DNA of 32,375 bases, taken from Pseudomonadota bacterium. GTDB taxonomy: Bacteria > Pseudomonadota > Alphaproteobacteria > Acetobacterales > Acetobacteraceae. The notes beneath the pieces were generated by a model. The model was not told where the DNA came from. It ran no database searches and saw only the letters and a program-made list of their open reading frames with translations. This document shows positions 8,693 through 17,686 of this stretch, piece after piece. Numbering within the stretch: the stretch's first letter is position 1; every line of letters starts with the position of its first letter. The stretch covers positions 1 to 32,375 of the forward strand of contig JAKBBY010000011.1 of NCBI GenBank assembly GCA_021808315.1, read 5' to 3'. Position numbers and translations under genes: made by a program.

Positions 8693-10084
8693 ATGCTCGA
8701 TCATCCCTCGATTATGTCCGGCGCGTCTGACTTTGATTGGCAGGAAGCGGATGCGGCCCATCATTTGCACCCGTTTTCCGATCATCGGTCACTGCATCAA
8801 GGCAAGGTGAAAATCATCACCGGCGCCGAGGGCGTTTATTTAACCGATGATGCTGGCAATCAGATTCTCGATGGTATGGCGGGGCTTTGGTGTGTTGCCG
8901 TTGGCTACGGGCGGCAAGAGCTTGTTGATGCAGCGACTGTGCAAATGACAACGTTGCCGTTTTACAATACGTTTTTCAAAACCGCGACCCGCCCGGTGAT
9001 CCGTTTGGCCGACCGGTTGACGCGGATGGCGCCGGGGGATTTGAACCATGCGTTTTTTGCGTGCTCCGGGTCGGAAGCGGTGGATACCGCTTTGCGCATG
9101 GCGCGCACCTATTGGATTACCAAGGGCCAGCCGCAAAAGCGGGTGATTATCGGGCGCGAATTTGGCTATCACGGTTCAACAACCTTAGGAGCGGCGGCCG
9201 GCGGCATGGTGGATATGCATCGCCAAGGCGCTGCCTTGCCTGATTTTGCCCATGTCTTACCGCCGTATTGGTATGGCTATGGCGGGCAGATGAGCCCTGC
9301 AGAGTTTGGCCTCTATGCGGCGAGGCAGGTTGAGGCGAAAATCCAGGAGATTGGCGTAGAGCATGTTGCCGCCTTCATTGGCGAGCCGATCCAAGGGGCG
9401 GGCGGGGTGATTATTCCCCCCGAGACCTATTGGCCGGAAATCCAGCGTATTTGCCGCGAAAATGATATTTTGCTGATTGCCGATGAGGTCATTTGCGGCT
9501 TTGGGCGCACCGGACGGATGTTTGGCAGCGAGACGTTCGGCATCAGCCCGGATTTGATGACGCTCGCGAAAGGAATCACATCGGGGTATATTCCGCTGTC
9601 AGCGGTGCTGGTGGGCGACAAGGTTGCCGATGTGCTGATTAATCATACCGGCGAGTTTTACCATGGTTTCACCTATTCCGGGCATCCGGTGGCCTGCGCT
9701 GTGGCGCTGGCCAATCTTGATATTTTGGAATCCGAAGGACTTGCCGCTCGCGCGGAGCGGATGGGCGTCACACTCCGTGCCAAATTGACCGAAGCCTTGG
9801 CGGATGAGCCGATTATTGGCGAGATTCGCGGCACCGGCCTGATCGGCGCGATTGAACTCACCGCCGATAAGCGCACAAGGCGGTTTTTCGACAAGCGCGG
9901 ACGGGTGGGCACGCTCTGCCGCGATCATTGTTTTGCTAACAATTTAGTGATGCGGGCGGTGCGCGATACGATGGTGTTTTCACCGCCTTTGACCATCACG
10001 GAGGCAGAAATCGATGAGTTGGTTGCCCGTGCCAAGCGCGCGATTTTGGCAACTCAGGCCGATGTTCGTTCTGAAATTCAGTGA
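8693..10084 (+). CDS. spuC: Class III PLP aminotransferase, putrescine/polyamine--pyruvate aminotransferase (SpuC-like)
   Basis: LDGMAGLWCVAVGYGRQELVDAA; FFACSGSEAVDTALRMAR; LLIADEVICGFGRTGRMFGSETFGISPDLMTLAKGITSGYIPLSAVLV; HGFTYSGHPVACAVALANLDILE. Confidence 0.88.
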   Translation: MLDHPSIMSGASDFDWQEADAAHHLHPFSDHRSLHQGKVKIITGAEGVYLTDDAGNQILDGMAGLWCVAVGYGRQELVDAATVQMTTLPFYNTFFKTATRPVIRLADRLTRMAPGDLNHAFFACSGSEAVDTALRMARTYWITKGQPQKRVIIGREFGYHGSTTLGAAAGGMVDMHRQGAALPDFAHVLPPYWYGYGGQMSPAEFGLYAARQVEAKIQEIGVEHVAAFIGEPIQGAGGVIIPPETYWPEIQRICRENDILLIADEVICGFGRTGRMFGSETFGISPDLMTLAKGITSGYIPLSAVLVGDKVADVLINHTGEFYHGFTYSGHPVACAVALANLDILESEGLAARAERMGVTLRAKLTEALADEPIIGEIRGTGLIGAIELTADKRTRRFFDKRGRVGTLCRDHCFANNLVMRAVRDTMVFSPPLTITEAEIDELVARAKRAILATQADVRSEIQ

Positions 10085-10092
10085 TTTAACCC

Positions 10093-11454
10093 ATGGATAT
10101 CGTATCATCCCATGAAGACCGACTAGCCCTGCTTGGTGAGAGCGAGCTGATTGAGGCGTTTATCATTGATGTGAACGGCGTGCCGCGTGGCAAATGGTTG
10201 CAGCGCGACAAGGCGGAGGCATTGTTAGGCGCTGGCATCGCGATGCCGCGCTCGGCCTATCTGCTCGATATTTGGGGTCGCGATATCGTTGAAGGGGGCA
10301 TCGCTTTTGATACGGGCGACCCTGATGGCAATTGCATCGCGGTGGCTCACAGCGTGACGCGAATGCAATGGGCGGAGGGGCAAGCGGCCCAAGCGCTGTT
10401 GACCATGCGTGAGGCGGATGGGTCATTGTTTTATGCCGATCCGCGCGGCGTGCTGAGCCGGGTGCTGGATCGCTACGCCGAACAGGGCCTGACGCCATCG
10501 GTTGGGGTGGAGTTGGAGTTTTATTTGGTTGATCCGCACCGAACCGGTGGCCAGCGCATTGCACCGCGTGGCGCTGATGAAAGTGCGTGGCGCGGTTGGC
10601 AGACCGACACGATGGGGCTTTGGGAAATCCATGATTATGAGGCGATCCTACGCGATTTGCTGCGCGCGGCCTCAGCCCAGAGCATCGCGCTTGATACGCT
10701 GATTAGTGAAAACGGGCCGGGTCAATTCGAGGTGACGCTGCGCTACGCACCGGATGCGCTGCGGATTGCCGATGATGCGGTTTTATTCAAGCGCGCCGTG
10801 AAGCAAATTGCGCGCAAGCATGGCCTGTGCGCGACTTTTATGGCCAAGCCGTTTGGTAATTGGGCTGGCAGCGGCATGCATGTTCATATGTCGGTGTTGG
10901 ATGGTCAAGGTGTGAATATATTTACCGGCGATGCCAGCCGACCTAGCCCCGTTTTGTATCATGCGCTTGGCGGCGTGGTGACCGCGATGCCGGACACGAT
11001 GCTGGTGTTTGCGCCGCATGCGAATTCATTTCGCCGGTTTGCGCCGGGCACACATGCGCCGGTGTTTGGGGATTGGGGGCATGATAACCGGCTCTCGGCG
11101 GTGCGCGTGATCAATGCTGAGCCACGGGCCGCACGGATTGAACACCGGGTCGCGGGGGCGGATTGCAACCCTTATCTGGCTTTTGCCGCCATGCTTGGTG
11201 CGATGTTGGATGGCATGGCGAGCAAGGCCGATCCTGGCCCGGAATCGGTGGGCGACAAAACGGGGGCTGCGGCACCGAAATTGCCGATTGCCTGGAGTGC
11301 GGCGACCGAACGGTTTGCCGGTTCGACCCGGACGGCGGCGATTTTTGGCGCAAAATTCCAAGGTATTTTCGCGTCGTGCAAGCGGCAGGAGATCGATGAA
11401 TTCCGCCGTCGGATCTCGGATGTGGAGTATGACGCGTATTTGAAGAATGCCTGA
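10093..11454 (+). CDS. Second glutamine synthetase family protein (gamma-glutamylpolyamine synthetase-like)
   Basis: IDVNGVPRGKWLQRDKA; GSGMHVHMSVLD; ANSFRRFAPGTHAPVFGDWGHDNRLSAVRV; ARIEHRVAGADCNPYLAFAA. Confidence 0.88.
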   Translation: MDIVSSHEDRLALLGESELIEAFIIDVNGVPRGKWLQRDKAEALLGAGIAMPRSAYLLDIWGRDIVEGGIAFDTGDPDGNCIAVAHSVTRMQWAEGQAAQALLTMREADGSLFYADPRGVLSRVLDRYAEQGLTPSVGVELEFYLVDPHRTGGQRIAPRGADESAWRGWQTDTMGLWEIHDYEAILRDLLRAASAQSIALDTLISENGPGQFEVTLRYAPDALRIADDAVLFKRAVKQIARKHGLCATFMAKPFGNWAGSGMHVHMSVLDGQGVNIFTGDASRPSPVLYHALGGVVTAMPDTMLVFAPHANSFRRFAPGTHAPVFGDWGHDNRLSAVRVINAEPRAARIEHRVAGADCNPYLAFAAMLGAMLDGMASKADPGPESVGDKTGAAAPKLPIAWSAATERFAGSTRTAAIFGAKFQGIFASCKRQEIDEFRRRISDVEYDAYLKNA

Positions 11455-11460
11455 TGCAAG

Positions 11461-11501
11461 GATTGAGACGTGACTAACTAAACGTCACGACAACATCAAT
11501 C
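11461..11501. repeat. Nested inverted repeat downstream of the second GS gene / start of the puuP leader
   Basis: GATTGA(11461-11466)..CGTGAC(11469-11474)..GTCACG(11484-11489)..TCAATC(11496-11501). Confidence 0.6.
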
Positions 11502-11530
11502 TGTCGCGTGGAGGAGTGGTTGAGTTCGCA

Positions 11531-11570
11531 TCGTAGTCGATAAATATTCCGATTGTGGAACTGACTACGA
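11531..11570. repeat. 8-bp inverted repeat in the puuP leader
   Basis: TCGTAGTC (11531-11538) / GACTACGA (11563-11570), 24-nt spacer. Confidence 0.55.
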
Positions 11571-11579
11571 TACCGATAA

Positions 11580-11594
11580 CCGGCAAATTGCCGG
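11580..11594. repeat. 7-bp inverted repeat with 1-nt centre in the puuP leader
   Basis: CCGGCAA-A-TTGCCGG, overlapping candidate operator copy 3. Confidence 0.6.
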
Positions 11595-11611
11595 CGATAA
11601 TAAGAAACGAT
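11590..11611 (+). promoter_or_regulatory. Candidate PuuR-type operator, copy 3
   Basis: GCCGGCGATAATAAGAAACGAT, 17/22 identical to copy 1. Confidence 0.45.
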
Positions 11612-11673
11612 AAGCCAGAAGCACGCTAACCGAGCAACCAAAAACGGGCTTTATCAATAAGGGAGCTAATCGG

Positions 11674-13050
11674 ATGCAAACAGAACTTAAGGCGAATTCT
11701 CTATCATTTTTTGAAACGATCATCATGGGGGTGGCTGGTTCGGCGCCGGCATTTTCCATTGCGGTGGCCATTGCTGGCTTGCTGGCGGTGTCGGGCGATG
11801 TTTCGCCGAATGCGCTGTTGATTTTCGCCGTGCCGATGCTGGGCATCGCGCTCGCTTATAAAGGTTTGAACCGGAAAATGGCGAATGCCGGGGCGGCTTA
11901 TCAATGGACCAAATCGGTGATGGGCGGGTTTTTTGGTTATTTTTCCGGCTGGGCGCTGTTAATTGCTGCTTTGGTGTTCATGATTACCGGCAGCGTCCCG
12001 CTTGGTACGGCAACGATAGATTTGTTTGATCCAACACTTGCCAGCAACGTGGTGCTGACCACGGGCATTGGCGCGGGCTGGTTTGTGGTGATTGGCCTCG
12101 TTTTAATCAGCGGGATTGAGCTGACGAGTAAAATTCAAGTGGTGATGAGCTCGATTGAATTGACGATTTTGCTCGTCATTTCAATCGCTGCGTTTGTGCA
12201 TACTGGACATTCCGCAGTCACGCCGTTTTCTTGGTCCTGGTTCGGGTTTAACTATCCGCCCGGCACTTTTGCCGCCTCTTCGTTGATTGTGGTGTTTTTA
12301 TATTGGGGCTGGGACGTTACCTGTAATCTCTCCGAGGAGACCAAGGATTTGCCGCCCAACTCTGCGGGTCAAGGTGGATTTTTGAGCGTGTTTGTCACCA
12401 TTGCCTCGTTTGTCGCATTTACGGTTGCCACGCTGATGATGTTTTCGCTCGCCAAAGCCAAGGGATTTTCGGATAATTTGATTTATCATGTGGCGGTGGC
12501 GGCAGGTTTGGGAAAGGCTGGCGGCTATGCGGCGGCTTTGGCGCTGATCCTCTCGAGCATTGCCACCTTGGAGACAACCATGTTGCAGTTTTCGCGCACC
12601 TTGTTTGCGATGGGGCGTGATCGTGCGTTGCCGGGCTATTTCGGCAAGGTTAGCCCGCGCACCATCACGCCGGTGCGCACGATGTATCTATTGCTGGGGG
12701 TTGGGTTGGTGATGATTTTCATCTCGAGCTTCATGCCCTCGATTGCGGCGATTTTATCAGACTCGGTGAATGCGATTGCGGTGCAGGTTTGCTATTATTA
12801 TGGGTTGGCCGGTTTGATTTGCGCTTGGGTTTATCGGGATAGTTTCAAGACAATGTCATGGGATTCGGTGCAATATGTCTTGTTTCCTGGCTTGAGCGGC
12901 CTCGCATTGATCGGGCTTGGTCTGTATGCCATCAGCACGTTTAATCTGACCACCAAAATTGTCGGGATTGGCGGGTTGTTGATCGGGATCGTGTTCTATC
13001 GCCCTGCCGGGTATGCGCGCTCGACCCCTGAGGCGATAGCCGGCGAATAA
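11674..13050 (+). CDS. puuP: APC-family amino acid/polyamine permease, probable putrescine importer (PuuP-like)
   Basis: About 12 hydrophobic segments; SLSFFETIIMGVAGSAPAFSIAVAIAGLLAVSGDVSPNALLIFAVPMLGIALAYKGLNRKMANAGAAYQWT. Confidence 0.82.
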   Translation: MQTELKANSLSFFETIIMGVAGSAPAFSIAVAIAGLLAVSGDVSPNALLIFAVPMLGIALAYKGLNRKMANAGAAYQWTKSVMGGFFGYFSGWALLIAALVFMITGSVPLGTATIDLFDPTLASNVVLTTGIGAGWFVVIGLVLISGIELTSKIQVVMSSIELTILLVISIAAFVHTGHSAVTPFSWSWFGFNYPPGTFAASSLIVVFLYWGWDVTCNLSEETKDLPPNSAGQGGFLSVFVTIASFVAFTVATLMMFSLAKAKGFSDNLIYHVAVAAGLGKAGGYAAALALILSSIATLETTMLQFSRTLFAMGRDRALPGYFGKVSPRTITPVRTMYLLLGVGLVMIFISSFMPSIAAILSDSVNAIAVQVCYYYGLAGLICAWVYRDSFKTMSWDSVQYVLFPGLSGLALIGLGLYAISTFNLTTKIVGIGGLLIGIVFYRPAGYARSTPEAIAGE

Positions 13051-13060
13051 CATGGATGGC

Positions 13061-13097
13061 GACCATCAAGGATCGCAACCCGTGAGCCTTGATGGTC
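13061..13097. terminator. Bidirectional terminator-like hairpin between convergent puuP and radical SAM genes
   Basis: GACCATCAAGG (13061-13071) / CCTTGATGGTC (13087-13097), perfect 11 bp, 15-nt loop; only a weak T-run follows (CTTTATT). Confidence 0.65.
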
Positions 13098-13106
13098 AGT
13101 CTTTAT

Positions 13107-14210
13107 TCAATCATCGAACAGTGAAAGCTGCGCGCTGACTGGTTTGGCGGCGGGGGGACGGGCGAATTCTGTGCAATCGAGCGGCGGGGGTGTGCGCTCG
13201 AGCTGATATTGCCGGGCGGCGCGTTGAAAGCGGGCGGCGAGCAAGGCCGCATACGGGCCTTGGCCGGTGAAACGGCGGCCAAAGGCGGCCTCGTTCAACT
13301 GCCCGCCGCGCACCTCGCGGATTAGGGCGAGAATGCGCCCGGCTCGATCCGGTACGATCCGGTTGAGCCAATCCGTCATCAAATCGCGCACCTCCAAGGG
13401 CAGGCGAAGCAAAATCGCGTTGGCGTAAAGCGCGCCGGCGCGGGATGCTTCGCGCAGGATCGCTTCCAGCTCGGCATCATTGAGGCCGGGGATCATCGGG
13501 GAAGCAAACACGCCGACCGGGATTTTCGCGGCGGCAAGCTCACTGATGGCTTGCAGACGGCGCGCCGGGGTGGCGGCGCGCGGCTCCATGGCGCGGGCGA
13601 GGCGCGGATCGAGCGTGGTGATCGAGAGATGGACGCGCGCCAGGTTACGGGCCGCCATGCGCTGCAAAATATCGATATCGCGCAGCACGCCGGCGGATTT
13701 GGTAACGATGGTGACCGGATGATTAAACCGATCAAGCACGTCGAGCACGGCACGGGTCAGGCGTAATTGGCGTTCCACCGGCTGATACGGATCGGTGTTG
13801 GAGCCGAGCATGATCGGCGCGGGGCTGTAGGATTTACGGGATAATTCGCGCTCGAGCAGGCTGGCGGCGTCCGGCTTGAAAATCAGCTTGGTCTCGAAAT
13901 CAAGCCCTGGTGAGTAACCGAGATAAGCGTGGCTGGGCCGTGCATAGCAATAAACGCAGCCATGTTCGCACCCGCGATACGGATTTAGGCCGCGGTCAAA
14001 ACCCAAATCCGGGCTTTCGTTCCAACTGAGGATACTGCGCGAGGCATCGCGGATCAGCACGGTTGGTGCTGGCGCTACCGGCTCGGCCAGCGTGTCCCAC
14101 CCATCATCGAAGGCTTCGGCGTGGTGTGTCTCGAACCGGTTGGCGGGGTGGTGTAACACACCCCGTCCGGGCAAATCAGCGTGTTGGGCGATCACCGATT
14201 GCATGTTCAT
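13107..14210 (-). CDS. PA0069-family / SplB-like radical SAM protein
   Basis: LNPYRGCEHGCVYCYARPSHAYLGYSPGLDFETKLIFK (CxxxCxxC) and GSNTDPYQPVERQLRLTRAVLDVL. Confidence 0.9.
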   Translation of the reverse strand: MNMQSVIAQHADLPGRGVLHHPANRFETHHAEAFDDGWDTLAEPVAPAPTVLIRDASRSILSWNESPDLGFDRGLNPYRGCEHGCVYCYARPSHAYLGYSPGLDFETKLIFKPDAASLLERELSRKSYSPAPIMLGSNTDPYQPVERQLRLTRAVLDVLDRFNHPVTIVTKSAGVLRDIDILQRMAARNLARVHLSITTLDPRLARAMEPRAATPARRLQAISELAAAKIPVGVFASPMIPGLNDAELEAILREASRAGALYANAILLRLPLEVRDLMTDWLNRIVPDRAGRILALIREVRGGQLNEAAFGRRFTGQGPYAALLAARFQRAARQYQLERTPPPLDCTEFARPPAAKPVSAQLSLFDD

Positions 14211-14313
14211 GCTCCGTTCCTGACCGTTCAACCATAGGCGGCGATTTCGGTCAAGAACAAAATACGAACTGTGTCAGATTTTTGCTGCGGCGCATCATTG
14301 AAGCCGCGTTGGA

Positions 14314-15756
14314 TCAGTGCCGACCGTAATTATCCTCCAGGCGCACAATGTCATCCTCGCCCAGATAGGCACCGGATTGGACCTCGATCAACGTGAGCGG
14401 GATTTTGCCGGGATTTTCCAAGCGGTGGACACAGCCGAGCGGAAGATAGAGGCTTTCATTTTCCCGCACCAGATGGGTCTCGGCATCCCGGGTGACCAAG
14501 GCGGAGCCCGCGACGACCACCCAATGTTCAGCGCGGTGGAAATGTTTTTGCAGGCTGAGACGTGCGCCCGGATGGACCACGATGCGCTTGACCTGGAATC
14601 GCTCGCCCTCGATCAGGCTTTCGTAAAAGCCCCAGGGACGATAGACGCGGGTATGCGCATCGGCCTCTTGGCGCTGGCTTGCACGCAAGCGGTCCACCAC
14701 ATTTTTGACGTCTTGCGACCGGCTACGATCAGCCACCAGCACCGCGTCCGGCGTGGTGACGACGATGACATCATCAAGGCCGAGCACGGCGGTAACGGCT
14801 CCTTCGCTGCGGACATAGCAATTACGCGAATCCTCGATCAGCGCATCGCCGACCACCGCATTGCCCTGTCCATCCTTCGCTGCAATTTCCCAAATGGCCG
14901 ACCAGGAACCGACATCTGACCAGCCCAAAGTGGCGGGGACGACGGCGGCGCGGGTGGTTTTTTCCGCGATGGCATAGTCAAAGCTGATCGACGGTGCAGC
15001 GCGGAATTCAGCGGCGCCGAGGCGAATAAAATCCAAATCCACACGACTTGCCGCCAGGGCCGCGCGGGCGGCGTGCAGCACAGCGGGGGCTAAATCGGCA
15101 AAACTATCGATCAGGGTGCGGGCGGAGGCGACAAACATGCCGGAATTCCAGCAATGTTTACCATCCGCAATCAAATGGGCGGCTTTGGCTTGGTCCGGCT
15201 TTTCGATGAAACGGGCAATTCGGTAGGCTCCGGGCACATCGGCCAGGGGTGCTCCTTGCTCGATATAGCCATAGCCGGTTTCCGGCGTTGTTGCTTGCAT
15301 GCCGAATGTAACGATCAAGCCCGAGCGCGCAGCAGCCGTGGCAACGGCCAAAGCGCTGGCGAGGGCTGCGCTATCGGCGATGGCGGCATCCGCGGGCATG
15401 ATCCATAGCAACGCATCCGGGTCGTTCGCGGCGGCGAGCGCCGCAGCGGCGGCAATGGCCGGCGCGGAATTGCGGCCTTCGGGTTCCAGCAGAATCTGTG
15501 CGGCGAGCGGGTGCCCGGCGCGGAGCTGTTCGGCGACGATGAAACGATGATCCTCATTAGCGACCACAATGGGTGGGGCGAAACCAGGCCCGGTCGCGCG
15601 CGCAGCGGTTTCCTGCAGCATGGTGCGCGCCGAAATCAACGGCCAAAATTGTTTGGGATAGGATTTGCGCGAGACCGGCCAGAGCCGCGTGCCAGAGCCG
15701 CCACAGAGAATGACGGGCACAATGGTCGATGATGGTTGAGTAAGCGATGTTGCCAT
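14314..15756 (-). CDS. manC: Mannose-1-phosphate guanylyltransferase / mannose-6-phosphate isomerase (type II)
   Basis: VILCGGSGTRLWPVSRKSYPKQFWPL; FIEKPDQAKA; YRPWGFYESLIEGERFQVKRIVVHPGARLSLQKHFHRAEHWVVVAGSALV. Confidence 0.93.
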   Translation of the reverse strand: MATSLTQPSSTIVPVILCGGSGTRLWPVSRKSYPKQFWPLISARTMLQETAARATGPGFAPPIVVANEDHRFIVAEQLRAGHPLAAQILLEPEGRNSAPAIAAAAALAAANDPDALLWIMPADAAIADSAALASALAVATAAARSGLIVTFGMQATTPETGYGYIEQGAPLADVPGAYRIARFIEKPDQAKAAHLIADGKHCWNSGMFVASARTLIDSFADLAPAVLHAARAALAASRVDLDFIRLGAAEFRAAPSISFDYAIAEKTTRAAVVPATLGWSDVGSWSAIWEIAAKDGQGNAVVGDALIEDSRNCYVRSEGAVTAVLGLDDVIVVTTPDAVLVADRSRSQDVKNVVDRLRASQRQEADAHTRVYRPWGFYESLIEGERFQVKRIVVHPGARLSLQKHFHRAEHWVVVAGSALVTRDAETHLVRENESLYLPLGCVHRLENPGKIPLTLIEVQSGAYLGEDDIVRLEDNYGRH

Positions 15757-15843
15757 AATTAGGTTCCTCAATCTCGACAAACCATTGCCAGTCACGGAGC
15801 GAAACGTCTAGCGTACCCTGCGAATCGAACGGGGGAGGCCCGG

Positions 15844-16632
15844 ATGAAATATCGATTGGACGATCTGACGAGCGCCGAGTTCAAGGCGATGCAACCCAGC
15901 AACCCGATCATCCTGTTGCCCATGGGCAGCACCGAAGATCAAGGTGCGCATGCGCCGATGGGTGATTTTCGCTTGACCAGCATGATGGCACAACTCATCG
16001 CCAACGCGGCGAGTTCGGTGGGCACCTATTGTCTCGCCGCGCCCACGGTGCCGTTCGGGGCGGCGGATCATTTTGCCTCGGCACCCGGCGCGATTGCGTT
16101 GCGCCCGGCGACTTTGGGACTGGTGCTGGCCGAAATGATCCAGAATCTGCTGGATCACGGATTAACCCGGCTGATGGTGTTGAACGGCCATGGCGGCAAT
16201 GCGCCGGTGGTGCATGAGGTGACCCGGAACGTGCGGCGTGAGGGCGGGCCGATCATTCCCTCGTTTCCGCTCTGGCAGGTGGCCCAGCGGGTGATGGCGC
16301 GCCGGATTGGACCGGCGCCAGGACGATTTGGTCACGGCGGCGAGCCGTTGGCCTCAATCGGCTTGGCGCTGCGCAACCCCGCGATGCGGCGCGATCTCGC
16401 TGTGCCCCCGACAAATCCGGGCACGATGCTGGGCTTACCGGTGACCGATTTTGGCACATTGGGTTTTGAAGATATGCCGATCAATGCGCCGGTTGATTAC
16501 GATCAAGTGGCGCCGAACTCAGCGCTCGGCGATGCGACCCAGGCGGATGCGGCTTTGGGGCTTGCCGTGGTTGCCGAGGTCGTGGCGATTGGGGCACGGT
16601 TTTGCGTGCATATGGCGTCGACACAGGCCTGA
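15844..16632 (+). CDS. Creatininase family protein
   Basis: ILLPMGSTEDQGAHAPMGDFRLTSMMA; LMVLNGHGGNAPVVHEVTR; GHGGEPLASIGLALR. Confidence 0.88.
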   Translation: MKYRLDDLTSAEFKAMQPSNPIILLPMGSTEDQGAHAPMGDFRLTSMMAQLIANAASSVGTYCLAAPTVPFGAADHFASAPGAIALRPATLGLVLAEMIQNLLDHGLTRLMVLNGHGGNAPVVHEVTRNVRREGGPIIPSFPLWQVAQRVMARRIGPAPGRFGHGGEPLASIGLALRNPAMRRDLAVPPTNPGTMLGLPVTDFGTLGFEDMPINAPVDYDQVAPNSALGDATQADAALGLAVVAEVVAIGARFCVHMASTQA

Positions 16633-16644
16633 TCGACCCGATCA

Positions 16645-17568
16645 GTGGTGGTTCCAGCCTGGATTTTGGTGACGATTGGGGCTGCGATTTTTCAAGTATG
16701 GCGCACCGCGCTGCAGGCGCGACTGCGCGGGGTGTTGCCGGTCGGCGCGGCGGGCTTTGTGCGCTATATTTACGCTTTGCCGATTGATGCGTTGCTGCTC
16801 GGCGGTGTTTTGTGGATTTTGGATCGCGGTATACCGGCAATCGATGCGGAATTTTTGCTGCTCTGTTTGATCGGCGGGGTTGGTCAGATTTTTGGCACCG
16901 TTTTGCTGATCCAGGCCTTTGCTCATCGCAATTTCGTGGTCGGCACCGCCTATGCCAAAACCGAAGCCGCGCAATTGGTGGTGATTTCGGTATTTTTCCA
17001 AGGGGCGCATATCGCGCCGCTGGCGGTGGGGGGCATTTTATTGGCCGTGGCTGGCGTGTTCGCCCTGTCGCTGGCTGGGCAGATTATGTCGCTGGGCGCG
17101 TTGGCGCGGGCCTCGGTGCAACCGGCGGCTTTGTGCGGGTTGGGTGCGGGGACCGCGTTTGCGATCACCGCCGTGGCCCAACGGGCTGCAGCACTCACGC
17201 TGCCCAGTTCGGTGCCGATCATGCTGCAGGCGGTCTTGATGCTGGCCATCACCAATAGTCTGCAAACGCTGATCCAAGGCGGCTATATGGCGTGGCGCAC
17301 GCCTGCGGATTTGCGGGCCGCGCTGCGTCTTTGGCGGCTCGGCGCGCCGATTGGCGTGCTCTCTGCCGGCGGTTCAGCGCTGTGGTTTGCCGGGTTTGCG
17401 TTGACCGATGTGGCTTTGGTGCGTGGGTTTGGGCAGATTGAGATTTTGTTCACGCTTGCCGTTGGCCATTTTTTCCTGCGTGAGCGCACCAAGCGCGGTG
17501 AGGCGGCTGGGCTGATCATGGTATCGACAGGGGTGATTTTGATTGCCGTGGGCGGCGCTGCGGGATGA
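16645..17568 (+). CDS. EamA/DMT-superfamily transporter
   Basis: GTG start, about 10 hydrophobic segments; C-terminal ALVRGFGQIEILFTLAVGHFFLRERTKRGEAAGLIMVSTGVILI. Confidence 0.82.
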   Translation: MVVPAWILVTIGAAIFQVWRTALQARLRGVLPVGAAGFVRYIYALPIDALLLGGVLWILDRGIPAIDAEFLLLCLIGGVGQIFGTVLLIQAFAHRNFVVGTAYAKTEAAQLVVISVFFQGAHIAPLAVGGILLAVAGVFALSLAGQIMSLGALARASVQPAALCGLGAGTAFAITAVAQRAAALTLPSSVPIMLQAVLMLAITNSLQTLIQGGYMAWRTPADLRAALRLWRLGAPIGVLSAGGSALWFAGFALTDVALVRGFGQIEILFTLAVGHFFLRERTKRGEAAGLIMVSTGVILIAVGGAAG

Positions 17569-17635
17569 CGCCTAGATCAATATTGGTTTCGATTGAATCG
17601 ACAGATTCGACCTAAACCCATGAAATTGATCGGCC

Positions 17636-17686
17636 AACCAGGATTAGGGCGTGATTGAGATAATCAATCACGCCCTAATCCTGGTT
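17636..17686. terminator. Perfect 23-bp inverted repeat at a convergent junction
   Basis: AACCAGGATTAGGGCGTGATTGA (17636-17658) / TCAATCACGCCCTAATCCTGGTT (17664-17686), loop GATAA; the right arm covers the stop codon of the HTH-shikimate kinase gene. Confidence 0.7.

Noticed and set aside
14317-14919. 200-aa plus-strand ORF opposite manC
   Set aside because: Antisense shadow of a well-supported gene; no recognisable domain.
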